Shown here piece by piece: positions 25,985-37,260 of a stretch of DNA of 64,000 nucleotides. A program made the translations under genes and the position numbers. The notes under the pieces are model-generated. The model was given only the letters and a program-made list of their open reading frames with translations. It had not been told where the DNA came from and did not search any database. The DNA is taken from assembly GCF_035046485.1 (NCBI RefSeq), contig NC_085137.1:256454733-256518732 (forward strand), written 5' to 3'. How positions within the stretch are numbered: position 1 is the stretch's first letter; every line of letters starts with the position of its first letter. The stretch is from Aedes albopictus. Taxonomy: Eukaryota; Arthropoda; Insecta; Diptera; Culicidae.

Positions 25985-27172
25985 GTGAACAGCGTTCGCT
26001 AAATTCATCTCCTCAATTTGAGCCAGAGGAAGGAACGGCAAATCAGGCCCCAGCCAGGCGGAAAGCTGGGAAGGATGTGCCAGAAAAGGGTGACCCTTCC
26101 CGGAGGATGAGAACAAGGGATTGCGACCGTTGATAGGCCCTAAGCAACCACAGAGTACAAGGGGGAGGACCCTCCCCCTTGGACAAAGGTCGAAGCGGTG
26201 CTCTCACGTGCGTGTGATGCGACCATGCCTAGGCGAGTCCACCATAGAAATGGGAGGTAACCAGCTCACTGGTGGACCGACGCGATTGCGGACTTGCGCC
26301 GCGCCTGCTTACGAGCTAGGCGGCGGATGCAGCGAACACGATCAGAGGAAGAGCGAAACGAACGGGTGGTGTTCACCGCTGCAAAAGCCGTGCTTAAGAC
26401 TGAGATAAGAGCAAGCAAAAAGGCCTGCTTTGAGGGTCTCTGTCAGGGTGCCAATACGAAACCGTGGGGTGACGCCTACAGGATCGTTATGGTCAAGACG
26501 AGAGGTGTGATGGCTCCTACAGAGCAATCTCCAGAGATGTTGGAGGACTTTTTCCGCGTCATGATCCTAGTCCTTGGCCTCCTTTCGTAGGACAGCCAGG
26601 GACTGGGGCTGGCGATGAGGAGAGGGTCACCGATGTGGAACTTGCGGGGATAGCTAAGTCCCTTAGCGTAGGTAAGGCCCTAGGTCCGGACGGAGTTCCG
26701 AACCTGGCCTTAATATTGTCAGATTTCTTGAAACGTAAACACCGCACGGTCGTTAAAATGTTTCAAAAAGAGGCTTTGCACAAAAGTTCACGCGTTCTAT
26801 CATTTTCAAAAGGAACAGCCGCACCGCAGGAAAGGCCGCAATGTTATTCCCCATAAGGATGAAGTAAACAGGGAGTGAAAACTGCGGCTGTACCTTTCGG
26901 AAGCGATAGGCCGCGTGTACTTTTGTGCAAATCCCTCAATAGTAGCTATTGCAGAGGCTCCCGAGATGTTCAGGTCTGCTATGCAGAAATGCCTGGACGA
27001 GGGAGTTTTCCCAGAAGCTTGGTAGAGACAGAGCCTGGTACTATTGCCAAAGACGGGGAAACCACCCGGACACCCGTCGGTATATAGACCAATATGCTTG
27101 ATTGACACGGCGGGGAAGGTGCTCGAAAAGATCATGAATAGAATAGAATGTTGAGGTCCGCCGAGGGCGACA
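25985..27172 (+). pseudogene. R1-clade LINE: ORF1 remnant and pre-RT part of ORF2
   Basis: An ORF1-like proline- and lysine-rich tail (QAPARRKAGKDVPEKGDPSR, about 26,045-26,105) resembles the minus-strand copy at 32,740-32,900. The sequence then jumps to ORF2 between endonuclease and RT: LRRACLRARRRMQRTRSEEE (26,290-26,350), KPWGDAYRIVMVKTRGVMAP (26,460-26,520) and GKALGPDGVPNLAL (26,670-26,712). The endonuclease is missing, so an internal deletion of over 1 kb is inferred. Several frames are used. The pieces lead directly into the RT frame at 27,173. Confidence 0.7.
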
Positions 27173-28297
27173 ATGGTCTTTCGAGGCTTCCAGAAGGGGA
27201 GGTCCACCGTAGACGCTATCTTGTCGGTTACAAAAACCGCCGAGAAAGCACTCGAGCCTAAGAGGAGGGGAATTTGCTTTTGCGCGGTAGTGACTCTGGA
27301 TGTAAGGAATGCGTTTAATAGCGCCAGCTGGTCTGCTATTGCCGATGCGCTCTTGCGTCTGGGGATACCGGGGTACCTGTACAAGATTCTCGGAAGTTAC
27401 TTTCAGAATCGTGTACTAGTCTACGACACGGAGGTGGGTCGGAAGTGCTTTCACATAACCTCAGGAGTCCCGCAAGGTTTCATCCTGGGTCCGGTGTTAT
27501 GGAATGTCATGTACGACGAGGTGTTGAGGTTAGAGTACCCAGTGGGACTGGAGATTGTCGGATTTGCCGACGACATTACGCTCGAAGTCTACGGTGAAAC
27601 GATCGAGGAGGTGAAGTTGACTACCGACCACTCGATCAAGGTTGTGGAGGCGTGGATGCGATCCAGGAAACTGAAGCTGGCTCACCACAAGACAGAGGTG
27701 ACGGTTGTTAACAACCGAAAGTCGGAGCAGCAGACGCAGATCAGTGTAGGAGAGTGCACTATCCTGTCAAAGCGCTCCGTCAAACACTTGGGCGTGATGA
27801 TCGACGATAAGCTTACCTTCGGTAGTCACGTCGATTATGCCTGTAAAAGAGCCTCCACAGCTATTGCGGCCTCTATGGTCAAATGGCAGCGCGCGTGGGA
27901 CAGTTCCACCAAAGGAAGGTGGACCCATAGGTTCATACCGAGGGTAGATAGTTGGATTAATAGGCGCCATGGGGAAGTTACATTTTACCTGACACAGGTC
28001 CTTACAGGTCATGGTTGCTTCCGACAGTATCTACACTGTTTCAGGCATGCGGATTCTCCCGAATGCCCAGTGTGCAATGGTTTAGAGGAAACGGCGGAAC
28101 ACGTTTTGTTCGTGTGCCCGCGTTTTCGCACAATGCGTGACCGCATGCTTGCCACATGCGGGGAGGACACAAACCCGGACAACTTGGTCCAGAGGATGTG
28201 TAGGGATGAGTTTGGCTGGAACGCCGTTTCAACGGCTATCACTCATATCGTCTGGGAGCTACAGAGGAGGTGGCGCGTGGACTCGGAGAATGGCTAG
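27173..28297 (+). pseudogene. R1-clade LINE reverse transcriptase, internally deleted
   Basis: 374-codon open frame. It begins inside RT (FQKGRSTVDAI, residues 6-16) and continues with TLDVRNAFNSASW (about 43-55), then SGVPQGFILGPVLWN and the catalytic GFADDITLEV (FADD at 131-134). KHLGVMIDDKLTF follows, and the C-terminal zinc finger is C298-x2-C301-x8-H310-x4-C315. Near residue 234 the text passes straight from CKRASTAIAA to SMVKWQR. Relatives have roughly 110-130 residues there, so an in-frame deletion is inferred. The open frame survives, but the protein lacks its N-terminus and much of the post-RT region. The ATG used here is internal to RT and is not the original start. Confidence 0.8.
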
Positions 28298-28980
28298 TCC
28301 AGATGCAGTACAAGAGGTGATCCAGGGGTTCTGAGTCGGCTTCATAGGTCATACCGGTGCCCTGCAGTCGAGATCGACCCTAACAGCGATTAAGTGGCCA
28401 CGGAGAGGAAGTCCCGGTAGCGGTGCTGTCGTGGCGTCGAGTCTACTGGGTTGGATCTGAGCCCGCGGTTGGAAAGGGGTCCCCGGCAAGGGTCGGGGCA
28501 GGTGGAGACCTTGCTGTCAGCAACCTTCGGGTGCAGCTGATAGGGCCTGAAGGGTAGTGATACCCTTGCCTTCAGCAGGTCAGATCGGGTTGCACGTGGG
28601 CATCAGTTCTTGATGTCTGCAAAGCAGTTGGGCGCGGGCGGGGTTGACCCTGCCAGCCTTCCAAGGACAAAGGGAGTGGTGAGGACCACTCGGGAAACTG
28701 GCTAAGCGCCAGCATGTTATCGTGATGGACTCTCCAGAGCGAGTCATCGATGTTCGTTGCTGCTAGGCTACGCAGCTAACCTTGAGGGTGCGATGTACAC
28801 TAGCCCCTCTCTGAAGCAATACCTTCTTGGTGGTTCCGGAGAGACGTAGGGCTTGGCGACCATAGGAATGGTTTAGTGGGTACGAGGAGAGAGTAGTCCT
28901 GGCTTTTACTTTTGTTATAGAAGACGGCCTCAGACCTACACTACCCTAACCTTCCTGTTAGGGTGTCAGCTAAAAAGATG
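28298..28980 (+). other. Probable 3' untranslated region of the R1-clade copy
   Basis: GC-rich noncoding text follows the RT stop and changes abruptly to AT-rich host-like DNA after GTGTCAGCTAAAAAGATG near 28,980. It is assigned by position and composition only. Confidence 0.45.
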
Positions 28981-29104
28981 AAAAAATCCAAATTTCCCCG
29001 ATGAAATATTTTAAAAGTTTCCGCATATGATAGTATAGCATGAATTCTGATATTGTGTGGAAAGAAACCCGATGTACATTCAATTTTTATAATCTGCTAG
29101 TTCA

Positions 29105-29620
29105 GACATAGCGTGCGCTGAAGATTGGGATACGGGCAAGCAATATGGCCTGTTTTGAGAGTCTCTGTCAGAGAGCCAGTGCGAATCCGTGGGGTGATGC
29201 CTTCAGGATCGTGATGGCTAAGACGAGAGGTGTAATGACTCCTACAGAGCAATCTCATGAGATGTTGAAGGGGATCATCGAGGGGCTTCTTCCACGCCAT
29301 GATCCTAGTTCTTGGCCTCCTTTCGTAGGAAAGCCGTGGGGCTGGTGATCAGGAAAGGGTAACCGATGTGGGTGAACCTTATGGGGATAACAACGTCTCG
29401 TAGCGTAAGTAAGACCCCAGGTTCTGACGGAGCTCCGAACCTGACCTTAAAAGGAGCTATTGCAGAAGCTCCCAAGATGTTCAGGTCTGCTACGCAGAAA
29501 TGTCTGGACGAGGAAGTTTTCCCAGAGGTTTGGAAGCGGCAGAGCCTGGTTATATTGTCGAAGGCAGAGATAAACCACCAGGAGACCTGTCGGTATATAG
29601 ACCGTGAATATCAGAGGTGT
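29105..29620 (+). pseudogene. R1-clade LINE fragment, pre-RT segment
   Basis: Contains MACFESLCQRASANPWGDAF (29,145-29,204), PTEQSHEMLKGIIEGLLPRH, PSSWPPFVGKPWG and MFRSATQKCLDEEVFPEVW (about 29,477-29,533). This is the same region as 26,400-27,030 with different damage. Both ends stop abruptly in AT-rich DNA. Confidence 0.7.
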
Positions 29621-29639
29621 GCTTAGCATATATTATGGA

Positions 29640-30060
29640 ATCAAATTGTTCTATTAAAAATAATTTGCGCAATGTAGAATAAAATTAAAAAATATGGTAT
29701 TGATTACAATTATTGTATTATATAGTTCTCTAACATCCAGATCTGATCTACTGTTTAATACTCCTTAAGGCAACTGCTCTGAACCAACCAATTAAAATTA
29801 TTGTTTTCGTGGTACATGTCTCTAGTCTCTACAATACGAATGCACGAATCTCTCCTTCAAACAATTAAAAGATAAATAAATAAAAAAGTGACATTCATAA
29901 AACACGTATCCAACCATCAGTCATAAAAGGTTTTATTGCCGCATCCAGTCAACCAATTGCACTGCGCACAGAGCATACCCATTTCGCTCTCGGGCCTTCG
30001 GTGCACTGCACTGCACCGAGCTGCGCGGCGGCAAGTGAAATTTACGACAATGCTAATTAT
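29640..30060. other. AT-rich unassigned sequence
   Basis: No feature recognised. The polypyrimidine stretch at 30,058-30,090 could serve the downstream candidate exon. Confidence 0.45.
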
Positions 30061-30099
30061 TTCCTTTTTCTTCTGCTCTCTTTCCCCCGGCAACGGCAG

Positions 30100-30180
30100 G
30101 CGACGAGAAAGGTGTCAAAACGCGGATATTTATTCGTGGCACCCGACTGGGACTTCAGCAATCCGCTCTACAGAACAAAG
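30100..30180 (+). CDS. Candidate isolated 81-bp coding exon, phase 0-0
   Basis: The segment is preceded by a strong polypyrimidine tract and an acceptor (CAACGGCAG at 30,091-30,099). It is followed by a near-consensus donor (AAAG|GTAAGTCC at 30,181). The exon is exactly 27 codons and open in the frame that starts on its first base, with a protein-like sequence ([20 protein letters not shown]). It is GC-richer than its surroundings. I do not recognise the protein. Internal symmetric exons in very long introns are normal in mosquito genes, so a host gene may span this region on the plus strand. Chance splice signals remain possible. Confidence 0.4.
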
Positions 30181-30753
30181 GTAAGTCCCGATCCTCGGTG
30201 AAGTGGTAAGATGGGAGACCGTGAAGGGGGGGCTCTATTTTCTGCTAAACGGCGGCGCAGACTTCATTTGCATTTTGTGCAGTTTCACATTTTATGCCAC
30301 CCTCTGCGGTTACACGGCGACGGCGACGGCTCTACGGTGGACAGATTTCATTTCTTTCGGTTATGAATGTTGTCTATGGTAAAAGTGCGTCACGTTCAAT
30401 TGGATGTAATTCTGTTTTCTTCTGTGTGCTTAATATTTTTACCAAACCACTTTATATCGAAGTTTTAATAGTTTTGTTTAGATGTGAGGGAAAGTGAAAC
30501 AACGAGGAGAGAAAAGAATACGTAGTAGAAGCAAGAAATAAGATAGAAGATGAAACATACATGATAAAAAGAAATACAAGATGTAAGATAGATATTACAA
30601 AAGAGAAAAATAGAACATACACAACCAAATGTACAAAACAAAAACCATGCTAGAAATAAAAAGTAGAAGACAGAAGATAATAGATAGTAGATAAAAATTT
30701 AATCTATACAAAAGTACTATATAATGATGTACTGAAAGAAGAATAAAACTTAC

Positions 30754-30970
30754 CTGCAAATGACCAAAGGATTTCGTGAACACTCTCCACAACAACGACC
30801 AACGTACCTACTTTTAGCACCGCCTGCGCTATGAAACCGACGCGTCACGTTTGGCCGGTGCATTCGGTGGGGCCTATTCTGCATTTTACTCCAGGCAGAT
30901 TCCAGAACCGGATCCATCACTGACGAATCGACTCCAGGGCGCCACCTCCAAGTTCGACTCTGCACCTTCA
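30754..30970 (-). other. Candidate exon with strong donor, minus strand
   Basis: On the minus strand an open stretch ends CATTTGCAG|GTAAGTTTTA, a near-perfect donor at about 30,753. Base composition is more balanced than the AT-rich downstream intron-like DNA (30,490-30,750). An acceptor-like GGTGCAG lies near 30,964. No product recognised; it could be a noncoding first exon or chance. Confidence 0.25.
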
Positions 30971-30999
30971 GCTGTGCAGCCGACCCAACACAGATTTGA

Positions 31000-31890
31000 T
31001 AGCTGTTGGTTGCACAAGTCGCTAGGCTGAGGCGACAGGATTTATGGGCTTACCGCGTTCTGTTTGTTTACCACTTTCAGCTGTTGGTTGGTTCGTTGGA
31101 CAGGCCCTGGAGGGGACTTGAGGTGCAAATTGAATCATTAGCAGAAATGCACCGGGCGCACTGATTTATTCACGGTGCGATCCATTCTATTGTGGCAGTG
31201 AGCTTTCTACGTAAGATTTGTGTAGGTAGACTGATAATCTTAGGGATTCTTTTATGGGCGATGACAGGGGAAGCTCTTATCTAGATAAGACCGATGAATG
31301 ACGAAATTTTAGCTCAACAGTTATTGATAGATGGTTTGCAGTGGTACTGACAAAGGCGGTACGCTAAATTTATCAATACCCTGAGTGTTTGCGTATTTTG
31401 CATTTTCATTTATTACCGCTGCTACCACTTTAAATAACGCTTCTTCAAATTTGATTTCTTCACAGTGATATACCACCTGGTACTCCACACTTTCTTATCC
31501 CATTTTTTTGAACACTTGAGCACATCTCTCGCTAGTTTCATAAATCTTTCACAACACTTTTCCAAAAACCCTACGGTTATTAGATACCTTACCTTACTAG
31601 CCAGACTAAGGCCAATGTGTCCTTCTTCAGCTATAGGCAAGACTCGTCTCCATGCGGCTCGATCCACTGCTGTGTATCGTTTATCGTCCCAACTTGCTCG
31701 TTGCGCGCAACTTCGTCTGGTACGGATCGGACTGCTCTCGATAACCAGTTTCCCGGGTGGCCTCATCACTCCCTAAGTCCTTGGAAGGTGAGCAGGGTCA
31801 ACCACCACACCTACGTCCAACTGTTCTGCAAGTATCATGAACTGATATTGCGTGCACTGCGATTTGACCTCTTGAAGGCTAAGGGCCTAT
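31000..31890. other. Unassigned sequence
   Basis: Overlapping open frames of about 100 codons exist on both strands at 31,422-31,776. Neither shows a recognisable domain. The right part may be LINE debris linked to the neighbouring R1 remnant. Confidence 0.35.
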
Positions 31891-34030
31891 CATCTAGAAC
31901 CTTTGAACTCAACTTCTCGTGTTACCTGAAATTCCACCGAATCCAAGATGAAACCTTGCAGGACTCCTGAGGTCTTGTGAAAGCACTTCCGACCCACCTC
32001 TGTGTCGTAAACAAGTACTCGATTGTAGAAGTAAATTCCGCTAGTGTTGTTCACGGATTTCCTGGTACAGATCAGACAAATGGGTGGACTCGTGCCGCCT
32101 TGTGCCTTATGGCCTGCGGCGCCGTATCTCCTGCACAATTTCTCCTGTCAGGGTCTTTGCAGTCCCTTGACTTGAGCCCTGGTTCCTGATACCTCCGGGG
32201 GCTCATGAAAGGTAAGATAGTATACTGACAAGACCACCTTAATCTTCCCTACTTTTACGGACTTGTTTACGTTCGCAAAGGGTAGCTGTATCAAGGTTAC
32301 CTAACCTGTGTCGCTGTCGGACCCTAACGAGCTCTTCCGCTTTGCAGTGACCTCGTCTAGGTTGTTTGCCTTCAGAGTTACCTCTGCTGTAAGAGCTCTC
32401 ACCTCGACCCCTTCGCCACGAACCTCTTCCACCAGACTTTTGTAGGCTGCGCCCTTGCGTTCCTTGTTGCGCTTTAGCTCTAGGATCATTCCACACGTAA
32501 GCGTACGTCAAATACTACGTACTTCGGCTCCCAGATTCACGAGCTTAACGTCGCTTTGCATCGTCCTCAAGACGTCCGAGTACTTCAACTGTTCAGTCTT
32601 GATGACGAGCGCGACGCCTTTCACGTACTTGGCACCAGCTCCTCTATGCCTTCTTGATTTGACGTCCCTTATCTCATCGACTTACGGGTTTTTCGTCCAA
32701 GTGGATCCTCTCCTTGGGTCGCCCTACTCAGTGGTTCCTAAGGGCCTAACAACGGTTGTAACCCACTGTTCCGTTCCATCCGGGACGGACCAGCCTTTTC
32801 AGGCGCTCCCTTCCCAGCTTTCGGGAACTCCTGGCTGGGGTCCGACTTGTCGGCATTACTACCGACCTCCGGGGTTAGCATCAACTTAGTCTTGTAGGCA
32901 CCGCTAGACAGCTCCTCACCTGACGGCTGCCTCGCTCGCTTCTGCGAGTGCTTATCCAAAGCAGTCGCATCCGCCACATCTTTTGGGCTTCCTGCGAAAG
33001 CAAATGCCTCCGTCTGGGTAGACTTCATAACTAAAGCTTTCGTCGGTTCTGCCACTGCAATGGTCTTCTAGAGTTTCTCGTGGTCTTACTTGGCATCGTC
33101 CATCAACTTATGAAGTTGCAAAAGGGCTGTTTTCAGGTCCTTGCTTATGTTGGACATCGTGGATACAAAGACAATGATCTTGCCAAACTGCTGCTCAGCC
33201 TCCTATCGTGGATACAAAGTCAATGATCTTGCCAAACTGTTGCTCAGCCTCCTATATTGCAGATAGCCCCGTGAAAACGGAAAATTCTCCATTGGGCCAC
33301 TGGTTGGTATGCGTGTCGTCCGTTGTCTAAAGTAAGTGCTTGTTCAGTTTGTACAACCTCTGGTTGAAGAAGGTGTAGTGTCTTTCTTTTAACGGAGACA
33401 TAGCCAATCCACTTCTTGCGAAGTCTCAGGAGTTGCACGGGAAAGGAGGTTCACCACGCCAGAGCCCTGCATTAACGCGGTAAGGAACGAAATACTGTGG
33501 GGGGTGCCCAGGTACCCCACAGGCTCCATTAAAGACCGAGCATCTTTTTCGTCCCCTCAATCACTCATTCCTCGTTTGACACATTGAATTGAGGTTAACA
33601 GTCCTATTCTTAGCCGGTGACTCCACGACTGACTCGCGAGCGGCGGGGTTCGTCAGGTCCCGGGACTGTAATCCCTGCTGCTCCAGGGGCTACCGTCTTA
33701 AATACAGCTGAACGTTAGGTAGCGTTCGAACAGACGCTCGAGGCGCACCTTATCAATCAGGCTGAAAGTCAGAAGGACAACAGTGCTCAGTCCGCACTAC
33801 CAGCAAAGCACGCCACTTCCAGTTGGGGGTCATTGTCATCGACAGACGACGGGTCCGTGGAAGCTTGTAAGGACCAGAGCTGTGGTTAGACCTGATACTC
33901 TTTTGGAGGATTTTCCTTATGGTGAAATCTGGTTCGTTGTCAGCTAGCCATCGAAGAACTTGGCTTGACAGCTTCCCTTAAACCCACTGGTTTCAGGTAA
34001 TAGACAATACTCGTAAGCTCCCAGGTCCTA
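31890..34030 (-). pseudogene. R1-clade LINE remnant: 5' region, ORF1 and a piece of RT
   Basis: Minus strand. 33,400-34,030 reads like the GC-rich 5' region of this family. ORF1 N-terminal text lies at 33,055-32,738 (KSDPSQEFPKAGKGAPEKAG, which matches the plus copy near 26,060). A charged, probably coiled region follows in another frame (32,511-32,239). At 32,138-31,890 a damaged zinc knuckle (YGAAGHKAQ, then PPICLIC) runs almost directly into RT text (YNRVLVYDTEVGRKCFH, SGVLQGFIL). That RT text matches residues 79-103 of the plus-strand RT. Everything between ORF1 and mid-RT is missing. A SINE fragment lies at 33,275-33,390. Confidence 0.65.
33275..33390 (+). mobile_element. 5'-truncated SINE fragment
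   Basis: Shares CGGAAAATTCTCCATTGGGC, the CCGTTGTCT block and the GGTGTAGTGTCTTT end with the intact SINE at 11,798-12,013, but lacks the tRNA-like head. It sits within the 5' region of the R1-type remnant. Confidence 0.65.
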
Positions 34031-34389
34031 ACTTGTCACTTAGTCTGACTGAATTTAGTTTAACCCATATCCGCCCAGCGTCCTATTTATAAGACAGATG
34101 CCTCGAACGCCAAGCGTCCTATAAATAGGACAGTCCTTTTGATGTGAATATCTCCAGAATTATGCAAAATTTTAGAATACTTTCTTCAGAGAAGATGTTC
34201 TCCACACCCATACCTTGCTCATAGTGGACAATATAGTTTGTGACTGGTTCACTAGGTGGCGTAAACGATGCTGTAAAGAATGCATATTGTCACGATCTGT
34301 GAGCTTCATTTCCAATGCGAAAAAAAAAATCCCTGGAATCTTGACTATGGTTAATAATTTACAGTTCATTTCTTCGGCAGAGTTGTTAA

Positions 34390-34500
34390 TCAATACATAC
34401 AAAAGTCGATGTATGTATGATTGTATGTTTATATGCTTGTATGTTTGTCTATTTGTATGTTTATATGTCTGTATGTATGTATGTATATATGTATGCCGGA
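34390..34500. repeat. TATG-rich imperfect microsatellite
   Basis: Alternating GTATGTTTATATG, CTGTATGT and ATGTATGT units of variable length. Histidine/tyrosine- and cysteine-rich open frames here are by-products. Confidence 0.8.
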
Positions 34501-34599
34501 ACATAGGCATAACTCTGGGCTACGTCAAGAAATTTCAATCAAATTTGGTATACACATTCCTTAGGATGTAGAGGTGGTAGCAGGGATATTGAAATTCAA

Positions 34600-35235
34600 G
34601 ATGGCGGCTTAGATTCCAAGATGGCTGTCAAAACTCCAGAATATATTTTTTTAACGGCAATGCTGCTTGCAATGCAATATGGGTATCTATCGATCGGGCT
34701 TCACAAGTAGAACTCAAAAATGAATATCCGACGCCATTTTGAAATCCAAGATGGCGGACCATATCCAATATGGCGGCCATGGAATGGTAGTTTGATCTAT
34801 AATACCATGCAATGTGGGTATCTATCGATCGGGCTTGATGAGTAGAAGTCAAAAATCGATATTTGACCCCATTTCGGAATCAAAGATGGCGGACCATATC
34901 CAAGATGGCGGCCATGGAATGGTAGTTTGAGCTACGATACCGTGCAATATGGGTATCTATCGATCGGGCATAATGAGTAGATGTAAAAAATCGATATTTA
35001 ACGCCATTTTGAAATTCAAGATGGCGGACCATATCCAAGATGGCGGCCACGGAATGGTAGTTTGAGCTATGATACTATGCAGTATGGGTATCTATCGATC
35101 GGGCTTCACAAGTAGAACTCAAAAATGAATATCCGACGCCATTTTGAAATCCAAGATGGTGGCCACGGAATGGTAGTTTTAGCTATAATATCATGCAATA
35201 TGGGTATCTACCGATCGGGCTTTATGAGACACAGG
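34600..35235. repeat. Tandem array, ~135-bp monomer
   Basis: Monomers share CAAGATGGCGGACCATATCC, GGAATGGTAGTTTGAGCTA and GGGTATCTATCGATCGGGC. The GGGTATCTA word falls at about 34,681, 34,815, 34,951, 35,086 and 35,202, giving steps of 134-136 bp then a shorter last unit. Confidence 0.9.
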
Positions 35236-35239
35236 GTAG

Positions 35240-35560
35240 AGGGTCATGGTAGATGGTAGGGTAGCGGGTAGGATAAAGGGTGGAGCAGACGGTCGGGTAG
35301 AGGGTTTGGGTGAAGGATAGAGTAGAGGAAGTGAAGTAGAAGGTTAGGGTAGAGGATAGAGTGGAGAATAGGTAGGGAGAAGGGTAGAATAGAGAGTAGG
35401 TTTGAGGGTAGCAAAATGTTAGGGTAGAGAGTAGGGTAGACGGTACGATTAGGTACCGTAGGGTTGTAGGATATGATAGAGCGTAGGATAGACGGTTGAA
35501 ATAGAGGGCAAAGAAGACAGTAAGGTAGAGGCTAGAGAGTAGTGTGAAGAATTGAGATGA
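35240..35560. repeat. GGGTAGA-type minisatellite
   Basis: Irregular run of GGGTAGAGGGT, GGTAGGGTAG and AGGATAGAG words on the plus strand, with almost no cytosine. Confidence 0.75.
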
Positions 35561-35579
35561 GATTAGATGAGCTGAGGTT

Positions 35580-36360
35580 CTTTTTTAAGATGCCTTCAGG
35601 AATTCTTTTCAGGATTTCTTCAGGCATTCTTTTCGAGAATCTTCCCAGGTTTATTCCCGGGATTCCTTCAGATATTGCTTCTGAGATTGCTGTATGAATT
35701 GCTCCGGAGTTCTCTTCAGGGATTTTTGCAGGGATTGCTTTGGAAAATGCTGAAAGGATTCTGTTAGTTATTCTTCTCTGAATTCTTTCAGGGATTTGTG
35801 CTGGAATTCCTTCAAAGATTCCTTCCAGGATTCATGCTGTTATTCCTTAAAAGATTCACCCCGAAAAAAAATATAAAAAATATATGTTTTTTCCGAGATT
35901 GTTTTCAGGCAATCCTAGAGCATAGAGACATCTTCTATGGTTCTTGCAGGAAAGCCTGCTCAGCTTCTGGCCGGCATGCCTGTCATGATCTCTCTAAGGA
36001 TTCCATCAGGTATTCTTTACGGGATTCCTTCAGGAATAACTTCAGGGATTTCTGCCAGAATTGCTTTGGGAAATCATGAAAGGATTCTTTCAGAAATTTT
36101 ACCCAGCATTCTTTCATTTTTTAGTATACTTAGTATACTTAGTATACTTTAGTATACTGTCGAAACATATTCAGAGAATCCTAATGGAATTCTTTCTATG
36201 AGACGGGATCCTCGCTCGGGATTTATACAGCAATTCCTCCCGGGATTTCTTCTGTGACTTTTTCAGGGATTCCCACCAAGCTTTCAGTTGAGATTCCCTC
36301 AGAACTCTACCAGATATGCCTCTCAGAATTCCTTCTGTAAATCCTCCCGGGATTCCTTCG
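35580..36360. repeat. Decayed GGGATTCCTTCAGG-type satellite
   Basis: TTCAGGGATT, GGGATTCCTTCAGG and TTCCTCCCGGGATT words recur with heavy divergence. This resembles the 12-bp satellite family seen elsewhere. A short AGTATACTT tandem lies at 36,122-36,158. Confidence 0.6.
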
Positions 36361-36364
36361 CGGA

Positions 36365-37260
36365 TTTCATATTATCTTTTCGATGTAACTTTGATAGTGC
36401 CCAGAATAACACCATAAAACCCACATATTGTTCACGAATAAGCAATCATGGAGTAGTACACACATAAGTGGAAAAGCCGTGTCGGGTATACCTGGTTGAA
36501 ATTTTATATCAAAACATGGAATGATGATGAACCTGGGCGTGTTAGTGGAATACCTGTAAATATGAGACACCGAAAACGACCTTATAGTTGAGGTCGAAAT
36601 ACGTATCTGTCAAAGGATACAAATTAAATGGAACAGTACGATTTTCTATGAAAAACTTTTGAAAAGTTTACGTATGGTGAGTACGTAAAGAGAGTTTGTG
36701 GGGTGCTGAAGGAACAACTCAATTACTTTATTAGAAATCATTATCTGTGTAAAACCTAACTTCTACAGCATTTTAACGTTTGCTTATGCCACACATTGTG
36801 AGCTCTCTTTGTTTGATTTGTTAAAAAAATGAGAAATGTTGAACACTGCAGTCGAAATTACATGAAATTACAAGAATCATGCATTGCATACTTTTAGGCG
36901 TTTATCGGGTTATATTTCTGTACCAATTTATAAGTCATTTTTATATTCTTTTTGAGTGGTTATCATCTTTCTCACTTGTTTAGAGCTGTATTGTATCTAT
37001 ACGGCTCAAAATATAACAATAGCGTAGAAGTTGGGCTGAAATAGAACTCGAGAAAATTATCAGACATTGAGGACCTACAATGAAGAATTTTTTTGGAACT
37101 ATACCATAGACTTCCATTTTTTTCATCAAATCATGCTTATTTTAATGGAACTTGACCTTTGATAACAAATTCATTTGGAGATTAAAATTGTGAGACACCT
37201 TGGGCGTTAACGGGTTAAATTGAGCGATACAATCGGTTGGTTCACCACCAATGAACTTCT
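36365..37260. other. Unassigned sequence
   Basis: AT-rich, with no supported gene or repeat. Confidence 0.45.

Noticed and set aside
32455..32889. 144-codon plus-strand frame
   Set aside because: It lies antisense to the R1-type ORF1 remnant, which has family-matching text on the minus strand.
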